Assembly: GCA_017996075.1 (NCBI GenBank)
Contig: JAGOHQ010000001.1
Location: 1 to 22,113 of the forward strand
DNA from: Aliarcobacter sp.
GTDB lineage: Bacteria > Campylobacterota > Campylobacteria > Campylobacterales > Arcobacteraceae
Length of the DNA: 22,113 bases
Reading direction: 5' to 3'
The first letter of the stretch is position 1, and each line of letters opens with the position of its first letter. A program made the translations under genes and the position numbers. This document shows positions 15,540-22,113 of this stretch, one piece after another. The notes beneath the pieces are model-generated. The model was not told where the DNA came from, searched no databases, and saw only the letters and a program-made list of their open reading frames with translations.

Positions 15540-15580
15540 AGCTAAAAAATTAGCTTTTTATGAAGATTATTCATAAAAAG
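15540..15580 (-). terminator. Terminator at the end of the folD-orphan operon
   Basis: On the minus strand an 11-bp perfect stem (15580-15570 with 15564-15554) with a 5-base loop overlaps the stop codon of the orphan gene. GCTAATTTTTT follows, and that stretch can itself fold with the adjacent TTAGCT. It separates the orphan gene from the tRNA promoter. Confidence 0.6.
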
Positions 15581-16316
15581 CAGGAAGAGGAGGAAAAGTA
15601 TCAAAAGACCTTTTAATAGCAAAAGAGATTGAATTTCTATTTTTGTGATTTTGCATAGGATTTGAGAATTGAAGATATTTTATTGATTCATCGGCAGTTT
15701 TCTCTTTTTTGTAGGCAAATGCTACTTTTTTTCCACTTTTTACACAATTATCATAAATAGTTCTTGCATAATCCGAAATATTTGAAAACTCTTTTGGATT
15801 TATTTTATCACCCCAACAAAAATAGACAAATTTTCCAAAAGGAAGATAGTTTTGAGCATCTAAATACATAATATCTCTATCAAATTCTGTATTTTGATTT
15901 GAGTTATATTTTTCTAAATCTTCATTGAATTTTGATAAAAGAGTACTTGAGTCAACATGTCCTTCGATTAGATTAAATAGGTTTTTTATCTCTACTATTT
16001 TTCCTTTGCAACTATCTTTCATGGCTTGCTTGAAAACAGTTATGTATCCTTCACATTTTAGTTCTATTAGTTCATCAAAATCTTTGAAATCTTGTTCTAG
16101 TAAAAATTTATTTGAATCAAATCCAATAGGAGTAACGACTGGATTATAGATAAATACAGTTCCTATAATATTTTTTTTTCTATCATCTTTTGTTTTTATT
16201 AGATTTTTTAAATCTTTTGCACTAATATTTTCATCTTCATCTTTTTTGAAATACATATAACTTTGTGTTAAAAATACCTCTTCATATTTTGTTTGTATCT
16301 CCCCAAAGTACTGCAT
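15567..16316 (-). CDS. Hypothetical protein, partner of the FBH1-like helicase
   Basis: I do not recognise the family. I chose the ATG at 16316 because GGAG at 16321-16324 (AAAAGGAGAAATATG) is one of the strongest ribosome sites in the window. That gives 249 residues starting M-Q-Y-F-G-E-I-Q. The frame stays open upstream to 16427, but the extra 37 residues are a Lys-rich low-complexity stretch that would overlap the helicase gene and has no ribosome site. The protein is soluble, acidic and basic by turns, with no signal peptide. Visible segments are I-Y-N-P-V-V-T-P-I-G, a Y-L-D-A-Q-N-Y-L-P-F-G-K-F-V-Y-F-C-W-G stretch, and the C-terminal F-P-P-L-P-A-F-Y-E. It follows the helicase by 85 bases on the same strand, which suggests joint function or expression. 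Confidence 0.75.
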   Translation of the reverse strand: MQYFGEIQTKYEEVFLTQSYMYFKKDEDENISAKDLKNLIKTKDDRKKNIIGTVFIYNPVVTPIGFDSNKFLLEQDFKDFDELIELKCEGYITVFKQAMKDSCKGKIVEIKNLFNLIEGHVDSSTLLSKFNEDLEKYNSNQNTEFDRDIMYLDAQNYLPFGKFVYFCWGDKINPKEFSNISDYARTIYDNCVKSGKKVAFAYKKEKTADESIKYLQFSNPMQNHKNRNSISFAIKRSFDTFPPLPAFYE

Positions 16317-16401
16317 ATTTCTCCTTTTATTTTTTACTATAGATTTTAAGTTGGAAATTATATCATATTTCATTTTCTTTAATTTAAAAAAAATACTATT
16401 T

Positions 16402-17916
16402 TTAATCTTTTTCTTCTTTGTAGTCAAGTTTTAAATCAGCCAAACTTATACTAAATTTAGCTCTTGAAGCAGCTACATAATATATATTTAACTCTTCACA
16501 AATTGAAGAAAAACTAAGATTTTTTTTTCTATTTAATATATCTTTTTTTGTGATAAAATCATCAGTCATAATTACTTGATTGTACTCCATTCCCTTTGCT
16601 TTATGCGTTGTTGTGAAGATAATGTCTGCTTCATCTTTATTTGAAACTAAATACTCTTTGATTTTTTTATTTATCTCAAAAATATTATCACCATAACTAT
16701 TTACAAATCTAATAATATTTAGATAATCTTGATTTTTAGTCTCTTTTGCAAATGTCTCAAGTTCAAAAATAGTATCAAAATTTTTTATTTCATCAATAGT
16801 TATTTTTTCATTTTTTCTATTTTTTAAATAAAAAATAGAGTAAACAGTTTGATTCATAAAAGAGTAAGAGTTATAACCACCCTCGAAAAATAGCTTTTTT
16901 TTGTTATGGATATGTTTTATTAATTCTTGAATTAAGCCAAAAGTTGTTCTAGAAATTATTGTAAATTGTTTATTAAAATCTAAAAACTCTTTTCCAATTT
17001 TTGTGGTTAATTTATTATCATCAACTCCATTTAAAAAAATGTTTTTTGAACCATTTAAAGTATAAAGAGAGTTTAAATAAGATTGTAAAAACTTTGCATA
17101 ACTATTTGAAAATCTAAAGCTAAAAGTTAATTCATAAGATGGTAAATCTATTTTATTAAGTGCATTTGAAGCATATCTAAAACTATAAATTTGTTGAAAA
17201 CTATCTCCAACATATATTTTTCTACATTTTTGATTCTCAATTATTCCTATCATCACATCGCTTATATCTTGTGCTTCATCAATTAAAATTAAATCATAAT
17301 TTAGATTTGAAGATATTCTTTTATTTAGATAGAACATTTTTAGATAAAAGTCATGAATAGCATCTATTTTTCCTAACTTCATAGAGCTAAGAGTTAGTTT
17401 TAAATGCTCTAATAGTTTTTTCTCTTTTTTATTTAAAATATCTAAGATTTTTACACCAAAATCATTTTGCTTTTTAAACTCTTCAAGTAGTTTTAAATCA
17501 AGCTCTATTAAATTTGAATTACAGTAAAAATTTACAAGGTTTTTTAAAATAGTTGTATATTCTAAACTAGGGTAGTAGCTCTTTTTATTATCTTGAAATT
17601 CGTGATTTATGATTAGTTTTTCTAGGATATTTGTTTTTAATTCATGTGTTAGTTTATATCTGTAGGCTTCCGTTTTATTATATGCTAAAGAGTGAATTGT
17701 ACTTATATGAAGATTTGGTAAATGATAATCTTTTAATTTTTCATTTAGAGCAATTTGTAAAGATTTATTATAAGCCAAATACAAAATTCTTAAGTTTGAA
17801 TTTTTTTTTGCATACTCAAGAAGAGTTGTTGTTTTGCCACTTCCTGCAACTGCATTTATTTTAAATGAGTCTAATGAACTATTTACAATCTCTTCTTGCT
17901 CGGCAGTTAATAACAC
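16402..17916 (-). CDS. UvrD/Rep-superfamily (SF1) DNA helicase, FBH1-like
   Basis: A 504-residue ATP-dependent DNA helicase, shorter than UvrD or Rep (about 670-720). The SF1 motifs are present: Q-motif T-A-E-Q (4-7), motif I A-V-A-G-S-G-K-T-T (22-30), Ia Y-L-A-Y-N-K-S (46-52), II L-I-D-E-A-Q-D (211-217), III G-D-S-F-Q-Q-I-Y-S-F-R (237-247), IV F-S-F-R-F (265-269), V T-T-T-H-K-A-K-G-M-E-Y (435-445) and VI Y-V-A-A-S-R-A-K (480-487). The D-E-A-Q-D, G-D-x-x-Q-Q-I-Y-x-F-R and S-F-R-F combination resembles FBH1 helicases, which remodel stalled forks and limit recombination. The start is GTG at 17916 with no clear ribosome site, so it may be coupled to the HD gene 28 bases upstream. No nuclease domain is visible. 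Confidence 0.86.
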   Translation of the reverse strand: MLLTAEQEEIVNSSLDSFKINAVAGSGKTTTLLEYAKKNSNLRILYLAYNKSLQIALNEKLKDYHLPNLHISTIHSLAYNKTEAYRYKLTHELKTNILEKLIINHEFQDNKKSYYPSLEYTTILKNLVNFYCNSNLIELDLKLLEEFKKQNDFGVKILDILNKKEKKLLEHLKLTLSSMKLGKIDAIHDFYLKMFYLNKRISSNLNYDLILIDEAQDISDVMIGIIENQKCRKIYVGDSFQQIYSFRYASNALNKIDLPSYELTFSFRFSNSYAKFLQSYLNSLYTLNGSKNIFLNGVDDNKLTTKIGKEFLDFNKQFTIISRTTFGLIQELIKHIHNKKKLFFEGGYNSYSFMNQTVYSIFYLKNRKNEKITIDEIKNFDTIFELETFAKETKNQDYLNIIRFVNSYGDNIFEINKKIKEYLVSNKDEADIIFTTTHKAKGMEYNQVIMTDDFITKKDILNRKKNLSFSSICEELNIYYVAASRAKFSISLADLKLDYKEEKD

Positions 17917-17944
17917 TTATATAAATACTTTAAAAAATAAAAGA

Positions 17945-19174
17945 TTATTCAAAATCTAAAGTTGTTTGAATCTGTCCGTTACTCCCAAACTCATTGTCAA
18001 TATCAAGAGCTATTTGTTTAAAATCAACCCCATTTATCTCTTTTAAACCTTTTAAAATCTCTTTTTTACCACTGATTAGTTCTTTGCTTTTTATTCCATG
18101 AGATATAGATAAAGATGCTTCAACAAAAGCAGATAATTTATCACACTGCTTAAGAGCTAGGCCATCTATTGCTTCATATTTATCAAGATTATATTTATTT
18201 ATATCATCAACTTCTGTGATATTTCCATCTATTTTTACTTTATTTGCAAACTCTTCTTTTATACCTTTTGAAATCCCTAGAATATAAGAGAACTCTTCTT
18301 GAATATTTATAGGAACATTTGGCAAAATATCATCTTCTATTTTTGCAACTTCATATTCAGCAATTATCTCTGAAAGTTCATCTACACTATATTTTACAGG
18401 GCTTATAATATCTCTTGTTAAAGCTTCTGGTAAATCATGAAATAGTGCTGTAAAAAAGTTATTTTGTAATCTTTTGTCACAAGCTTTTACTTCTAAAGAG
18501 TAAAAATATGAAAATAGGGCAACTGTTAGCATATGTCCTAAAACTGAAGTTTCAGGAATTCTTGGAGTTTGAGCCCATCTTTTTTGAAATCTCAATCTTC
18601 CACTTAAATCTACTATTTTTGCTAATTTTTTATTTAGAGCTATTTTTCGTACACCAATTAGCTCATAATAATCTTCAATTTCAGCATCAACATCTTTTTT
18701 AACTTCCTCTATATCACTTAAGAATTGACTTGTTTGATATACAATTGAAAATTCCCATTTTGTAGATAAATATGAAGCTGCTTTTAATATAAATCTCTCT
18801 TTTTTATACATATTTGGATCATTTAAAAATTCTTCAAATTTTTGTAAAAAGTTTCCATTTTCAATATTTTCTATAGAGCTTTTTAGTTTACCTACAACCC
18901 AAGTGTTAATCTCTTTTGATTTTTGTTGTAAAGCTTTTCTAAAAACATCAGGTCTAATATCTGTAACAACAACTCTTCTTAAAAACTCAAAAATTCCAGC
19001 TTCTATTAGATGTGTAAAATTTATATCATCTTCAAGTTTTGCTATAAAATATGCAATTATAAATTTATGTGCTTGTTTGTCAAGTTCTACTAAATCAACC
19101 ATTCTTGGATAGTCATTCCATCTTTGAATAGATGCACTTGAAAATATATATTCAATAATCTTTGGATTTATCAA
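17945..19174 (-). CDS. HD-domain phosphohydrolase, YfbR-like, with a second degenerate HD copy
   Basis: A 409-residue soluble protein. The C-terminal half carries a YfbR-like nucleotidase signature: Q-K-R-W-A-Q-T-P-R-I-P-E-T-S-V-L-G-H (197-214), then F-H-D-L-P-E-A-L-T-R-D-I-I-S-P-V-K-Y (245-262) and C-D-K-L-S (344-348). This gives metal ligands H214, H246, D247 and D345. YfbR itself has about 200 residues and removes phosphate from deoxynucleoside 5'-monophosphates. The N-terminal half has a parallel pattern: Q-R-W-N-D-Y-P-R-M (17-25), D-K-Q-A-H-K-F-I-I-A-Y-F (32-43), and F-E-F-L-R-R-V-V-V-T-D-I (62-73), aligning with F-H-D-L-P-E-A-L-T-R-D-I but lacking the HD pair. The start is TTG at 19174, with AAGGA at 19181-19185. 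Its first bases overlap the stop of the preceding small ORF. The substrate is inferred, not shown. Confidence 0.82.
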   Translation of the reverse strand: MINPKIIEYIFSSASIQRWNDYPRMVDLVELDKQAHKFIIAYFIAKLEDDINFTHLIEAGIFEFLRRVVVTDIRPDVFRKALQQKSKEINTWVVGKLKSSIENIENGNFLQKFEEFLNDPNMYKKERFILKAASYLSTKWEFSIVYQTSQFLSDIEEVKKDVDAEIEDYYELIGVRKIALNKKLAKIVDLSGRLRFQKRWAQTPRIPETSVLGHMLTVALFSYFYSLEVKACDKRLQNNFFTALFHDLPEALTRDIISPVKYSVDELSEIIAEYEVAKIEDDILPNVPINIQEEFSYILGISKGIKEEFANKVKIDGNITEVDDINKYNLDKYEAIDGLALKQCDKLSAFVEASLSISHGIKSKELISGKKEILKGLKEINGVDFKQIALDIDNEFGSNGQIQTTLDFE

Positions 19175-19281
19175 TTTTTGTCCTTGTTTTTTTTATTACT
19201 GTCAAAAAACATAAGTTTTTTTCCAAGTAACATAGCTGCAACAATTGCAGTCATCATCAAATAAACTTGCCAATCAGCCAC
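19171..19281 (-). CDS. Small membrane protein, 36 residues (unrecognised)
   Basis: GTG at 19281 is preceded by AAGGAAAA (AAGGA at 19289-19293, 7-base spacing), a strong ribosome site. The ORF has 36 codons and ends TGA at 19171-19173, overlapping the TTG start of the HD gene in a TTGA arrangement typical of coupled translation. The peptide starts M-A-D-W-Q-V-Y, has one hydrophobic segment at about residues 5-20 (L-M-M-T-A-I-V-A-A-M-L-L) and ends in a strongly charged Lys/Asn/Asp tail. The predicted form is a single-pass inner-membrane microprotein with a basic cytoplasmic C-terminus. It sits 27 bases after rpiB in the same unit. I know no function; it is easily missed by gene finders because of its size and GTG start. 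Confidence 0.65.
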   Translation of the reverse strand: MADWQVYLMMTAIVAAMLLGKKLMFFDSNKKNKDKN

Positions 19282-19308
19282 AATATTTTCCTTGTATATA
19301 AAATTAAA

Positions 19309-19764
19309 TTATGCTCTACAGCTTCCAATTTTACTTAAAGAGTTTATTTTTTCAACTCTTTGTGTGTGTCTTCCCTCTTCAAATTCTGCTTTATCCCAGG
19401 CTTTTATAATAGCTTCAATCATACCTTCACCACTAACTCTTTCACCTAGACAAATAACATTTGCATCATTGTGTTTTCTAGCCATTCTTGCACTGTATTC
19501 ATTGTGACAAAGTGCTGCTCTTATTCCATCGAATTTATTTGCAGCCATACTCATTCCAATTCCGCTTCCACAGATTAAAATACCCATTGAGCCACTATTT
19601 TCTAAAACTTTTTTACAAACTTTTGCTGCAAAATCAGGATAATCAACTCTATCTTTATTATATGGACCTAAATCTTCAACTTCATGTCCTCTTTGCTCAA
19701 ATAAATCTTTTACAAATGCTTTTATCTCAATTCCAGCATGATCTGCACCAATAAAATATTTCAT
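19309..19764 (-). CDS. rpiB: Ribose-5-phosphate isomerase B
   Basis: A 151-residue enzyme that interconverts ribose 5-phosphate and ribulose 5-phosphate in the non-oxidative pentose phosphate pathway. Family residues are present: G-A-D-H-A-G (6-11) with phosphate/substrate-binding D8-H9, catalytic Cys65 in I-C-G-S-G-I-G-M-S (64-72), anion-hole loop G-S-G-I-G, H87 and N88 in C-H-N-E-Y-S-A, H98 in R-K-H-N-D-A-N-V, and the L-G-E-R-V motif (106-110). The length is typical (about 150). The ATG shares one base with the lepB stop (TAATG), indicating coupled translation. Confidence 0.95.
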   Translation of the reverse strand: MKYFIGADHAGIEIKAFVKDLFEQRGHEVEDLGPYNKDRVDYPDFAAKVCKKVLENSGSMGILICGSGIGMSMAANKFDGIRAALCHNEYSARMARKHNDANVICLGERVSGEGMIEAIIKAWDKAEFEEGRHTQRVEKINSLSKIGSCRA

Positions 19765-20546
19765 TAATAAATTCCTTCCTCATGCTTAATTTCAGCTGTT
19801 GTATCAATATCTTTTTCTAAACTTTCAACAGTTCTAAAAACTCTATCCCATCTAATTTTGTAATCATCATCCCAAGAAAAATAGATAAACCAAGGTTTAC
19901 CAACTATATATTTGTAAGGTACACTTCCCCAAAATCTTGAGTCATTTGAGTGGTCTCTATTGTCTCCCATCATAAATGTTTCATCTTCTGGTATAACAAT
20001 CTCTTGCATATCAAACAGCTCTTTTGGATTTGAATATGATTTTGTAACGTTTATATCATTATGAATCCCTTTATGCTCTTTTTCGTATGGACTTACAACA
20101 AAAAGTTTTCCATTTAAATCAATAGTTTCATAATCTTTAAATTCAGTTTTTACAAAATCATTTCCCTCTTTAGGATGAAGATATAAAATTTTATTTTTTA
20201 AAAATATAGTATCACCACTTATAGCAACTGCTCTTTTAACATAGTGAATATCTGGATTATGTGGATATCTAAATACAACAATATCACCTCTTTTTGGTCG
20301 CTCACCTTCTATTAAATGTCCATTTCCTTTAAAATCTGGTAGAACTTTTACTTCAATCCAAGGAATTGTAGGAGTTGGAACTCCATAGGAGAATTTTTTA
20401 ACAAAAAGCATATCACCTATTAAAAGAGTATTTTTCATACTTCCACTTGGAATTACAAATGCTTGAGCAACAAAAAATATAATTGTAAGTACAATTACTA
20501 TTGTACCAGTCCAAGATGATGACCAGTTATAAATCTTTTTTAACAT
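19764..20546 (-). CDS. lepB: Signal peptidase I
   Basis: A 260-residue inner-membrane serine protease that removes Sec and Tat signal peptides. The single N-terminal anchor is at about 13-31. Catalytic Ser36 is in P-S-G-S-M (33-37) and catalytic Lys104 in H-Y-V-K-R (101-105), with R-G-D-I-V-V-F (86-92) preceding. The family box E motif G-D-N-R-D-H-S-N-D-S-R-F-W-G is at 194-207. Its size and the single anchor resemble Campylobacter LepP rather than the two-anchor E. coli enzyme. ATG at 20546 directly abuts the folD TAG with no gap, so it relies on a ribosome site inside folD (AGAGAAA-type, weak) or on coupling. Confidence 0.95.
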   Translation of the reverse strand: MLKKIYNWSSSWTGTIVIVLTIIFFVAQAFVIPSGSMKNTLLIGDMLFVKKFSYGVPTPTIPWIEVKVLPDFKGNGHLIEGERPKRGDIVVFRYPHNPDIHYVKRAVAISGDTIFLKNKILYLHPKEGNDFVKTEFKDYETIDLNGKLFVVSPYEKEHKGIHNDINVTKSYSNPKELFDMQEIVIPEDETFMMGDNRDHSNDSRFWGSVPYKYIVGKPWFIYFSWDDDYKIRWDRVFRTVESLEKDIDTTAEIKHEEGIY

Positions 20547-21407
20547 CTATTTTGTTTCTCTTTTTTCTCTTAATTTTGCAGCTTTTATTGTATTTTTAAG
20601 CAACATTGCAATTGTCATAGGTCCTACTCCACCTGGAACTGGAGTTAAAAAAGAACATTTGTTTTTAAGTCCTTCAAAATCAGCATCACCAACAAGTTTT
20701 CCAGTATCAAGTCTATTAATTCCTACATCAATTACAATTGCTCCATCTTTTACCATATCCTCTTTTAGTAAATATGGAACTCCAACAGCAATAATTACAA
20801 TATCAGCTTTTGAAGTGTGAGCTTTTAAATCTTTTGTTCTACTATTACAAACTGTAACTGTTGCTTTTTTATTTATTAAAAGTGATGCCATAGGTTTTCC
20901 AACAATATCGCTACTTCCAATAACTACAACATCTTTTCCACTTAATTCAATATTATGCTCTTCAAACATTCTCATAACACCAAATGGAGTTGCGCTTAAA
21001 AATGAATCAAGATTAGAAACCATTCTTCCAACATTGTAAGGATGGAAACCATCAACATCTTTTAGTGGATTTATAGCTTCTAAAACAGTTGTTGTATCTA
21101 TATGTTTTGGAAGTGGAAGTTGTACTAAAATACCATCAAGTTTTGGATTATTGTTCATCATATTTATAGTTTCAAGTAACTCTTCTTGTGTAATACTCTC
21201 TGGCATTTCATGCACAACTGAATAAATTCCAGCATCTTTACAAGCCTTTGCTTTACTTGCAACATAAGTTGCACTTGCTGCATCATTTCCTACAAGAATA
21301 ACTGCAAGTCCTGGAGTTATGTTTTTCTCTTTTACAATTTGAGTAACTTCAACTTTTACCTCTTCTTTTATCTTTGCTGATAAAATTTTCCCATCTAGTA
21401 GTACCAT
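20547..21407 (-). CDS. folD: Bifunctional methylenetetrahydrofolate dehydrogenase / methenyltetrahydrofolate cyclohydrolase
   Basis: A 286-residue cytosolic enzyme of one-carbon metabolism that makes 10-formyl-THF from 5,10-methylene-THF. It has substrate-site Y48 and catalytic Lys52 in Y-V-A-S-K-A-K-A (48-55), D-G-I-L-V-Q-L-P-L-P (91-100) with the key Gln-Leu-Pro, D-V-D-G-F-H (117-122), a Rossmann segment V-V-I-G-S-S-D-I-V-G-K-P (161-172) and P-V-P-G-G-V-G-P-M-T (256-265). Two small departures from E. coli are seen: S-A-T-P in place of P-C-T-P at 138-141, and Ser in place of Arg in G-R-S. Both leave catalytic residues intact. ATG has a TAAGG site (21416-21420) and a candidate -10 (21451-21456). 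It is the first gene of the minus-strand run. Confidence 0.95.
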   Translation of the reverse strand: MVLLDGKILSAKIKEEVKVEVTQIVKEKNITPGLAVILVGNDAASATYVASKAKACKDAGIYSVVHEMPESITQEELLETINMMNNNPKLDGILVQLPLPKHIDTTTVLEAINPLKDVDGFHPYNVGRMVSNLDSFLSATPFGVMRMFEEHNIELSGKDVVVIGSSDIVGKPMASLLINKKATVTVCNSRTKDLKAHTSKADIVIIAVGVPYLLKEDMVKDGAIVIDVGINRLDTGKLVGDADFEGLKNKCSFLTPVPGGVGPMTIAMLLKNTIKAAKLREKRETK

Positions 21408-21450
21408 TTTTTTTACCTTATAATTAAGTTATTTAAATTTTTTAGATTAG

Positions 21451-21456
21451 ATTGTA
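21451..21456 (-). promoter_or_regulatory. Candidate -10 box (TACAAT) for the folD operon
   Basis: GATACAATC on the minus strand lies about 44 bases upstream of folD. If real, it may drive the whole minus-strand run down to 15567, because no gap in that run exceeds 85 bases. Confidence 0.4.
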
Positions 21457-21553
21457 TCTAAAATTGAATTAAAATATTTTTTAGCATATTTGAGATATCT
21501 TATGAGGTGTAAATGTAACTTTTAATTTAACCTAATATTTATTAAATTTTAAA

Positions 21554-21559
21554 TATAAT
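21554..21559 (+). promoter_or_regulatory. Candidate -10 box (TATAAT) for rplY
   Basis: AAATATAATCCGCGTCC lies about 35 bases upstream of the rplY ATG. The GC-rich patch right after the -10 resembles a stable-RNA/ribosomal discriminator and stands out in this AT-rich spacer. It is divergent from the folD promoter. Confidence 0.5.
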
Positions 21560-21594
21560 CCGCGTCCAAATTAAAATTAAAACAAAGGACTAAA

Positions 21595-22113
21595 ATGTTA
21601 GAGGGTATCGTAAGAGATAGTATAACTAAACCAGCTGTAAAGGCTTTAAGAAAAGAAGGATATTTAATTGCAAATATCTACGGAAAAGGGCTTGAGAATA
21701 TCTCTGCAGCATTCAAAAGAAATGAGTATATTAAGTTTTTAAAAAATAAAACTACACTAGCTTTTGATATAAAAGTAGATGGAAAAGTTTTAAGCGTAGT
21801 TGTAAGAGAGTATCAAAAATGTCCAATTACTTCTGATTTATTACATGTTGATTTAATGGTTGCTCAAAAAGGTGTTAGAGCTTCATATTTTATCCCAGTG
21901 GTAACAACAGGAAGCGCAAAAGGTCTTAAAAATAAAGGTCTTTTAATGTTACATACTAGAAGAATTCCAGTTAAATGTACAATTGAAAATTTACCAAATA
22001 ACATCACTTTAGATGTTACAAATTTGGATACAGGAGATAATATTCTTTTAAGAGATATTACACTTCCAGAAAATGTTGATTGTTATTTAGACCCACGAGT
22101 TCCAATCGTTGGT
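21595..22113 (+). CDS. rplY: Ribosomal protein L25 (Ctc family), 3' truncated by window
   Basis: The first 173 codons are present and run off the window end. The protein binds 5S rRNA in the 50S subunit. The N-terminal L25 domain (about 1-90) has [14 protein letters not shown] (19-32), corresponding to the family's L-R-x-x-G-x-I-P-A-V-(I/V)-Y-G-x-G, and the H-V-D-L motif (83-86). The C-terminal beta domain of the TL5/Ctc form begins near residue 95 ([11 protein letters not shown]) with the [10 protein letters not shown] segment. The longer Ctc form is therefore present, not the short E. coli type. ATG at 21595 has an AAAGGA site (21584-21589). Confidence 0.93.
   Translation, partial: MLEGIVRDSITKPAVKALRKEGYLIANIYGKGLENISAAFKRNEYIKFLKNKTTLAFDIKVDGKVLSVVVREYQKCPITSDLLHVDLMVAQKGVRASYFIPVVTTGSAKGLKNKGLLMLHTRRIPVKCTIENLPNNITLDVTNLDTGDNILLRDITLPENVDCYLDPRVPIVG

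Noticed and set aside
15141..15580. Possible integration site or genomic island edge at the tRNA cluster
   Set aside because: The tRNAs are intact, no partial tRNA repeats, integrase or attachment-site duplication were seen, and composition does not change across it.
16317..16427. N-terminal extension of the orphan protein
   Set aside because: Lys-rich low complexity, no ribosome site and overlap with the helicase end; the ATG at 16316 with GGAG is better.
19488..19754. Plus-strand ORF of 88 codons
   Set aside because: Antisense to rpiB, low complexity in Leu/His/Gln; rpiB is certain.
1..22113. CRISPR arrays, insertion sequences, phage or toxin-antitoxin genes
   Set aside because: I found no regularly spaced repeats, transposase or integrase motifs, or paired small toxin/antitoxin ORFs by reading.

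Overview
The window looks like a chromosomal stretch of a low-GC member of the Campylobacterota, most likely the Arcobacter/Aliarcobacter clade. The evidence is strong A+T bias in every gene, short AT-rich spacers, -10 boxes (TATAAT/TACAAT) without an obvious -35 box, frequent TTG/GTG starts, and the protein set itself. Gene density is high: no gene-free stretch exceeds 300 bases. I see no insertion sequence, phage gene, CRISPR array or rRNA.

Layout. (1) 1-527: 3' end of htpG (Hsp90 chaperone) and its terminator. (2) 637-6068: an apparent operon of a TTG-started HlyD/YhiI-type membrane fusion protein, an RbbA/YhiH-type fusion of two ABC ATPase domains with an ABC-2 permease, a YhhJ-type permease, and an orphan 193-residue protein. 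(3) 6102-6887 (minus): a secreted DUF4197 protein, convergent with the operon and sharing a bidirectional terminator. (4) 7002-8919: a DedA-family membrane protein overlapping a DbpA-type DEAD-box RNA helicase. (5) 9002-11137: a membrane-bound GAF-like/PAS/GGDEF diguanylate cyclase. (6) 12720-11180 (minus): pdxH followed by a cation diffusion facilitator. (7) 12895-14601: a membrane PAS/degenerate GGDEF/EAL protein, predicted to be a c-di-GMP phosphodiesterase. (8) 15140-14631 (minus): an NADPH-dependent FMN reductase-family protein. (9) 15495-15221 (minus): a tRNA-Gln, tRNA-Tyr, tRNA-Phe cluster. (10) 21407-15567 (minus): a long tightly spaced run of folD, lepB, rpiB, a 36-codon small membrane ORF, a YfbR-like HD phosphohydrolase, an FBH1/UvrD-like helicase and an orphan protein. 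(11) 21595 to the end: rplY/ctc (ribosomal protein L25), divergent from folD.

Functional view. Most of the window is housekeeping: folate one-carbon metabolism, signal peptidase, pentose isomerase, PLP synthesis, tRNAs and ribosome parts. Two c-di-GMP enzymes of probably opposite activity lie within 4 kb. The tripartite YhiI/RbbA/YhhJ-like exporter is a complete set except for an outer-membrane channel. The parts least explained by known families are at the distal end of the folD operon: a predicted single-pass microprotein whose stop overlaps the start of an HD protein that seems to carry a second, catalytically dead HD copy, followed by an FBH1-like helicase and an orphan partner. That is the best candidate here for undescribed biology, but the sequence alone does not prove a dedicated system.
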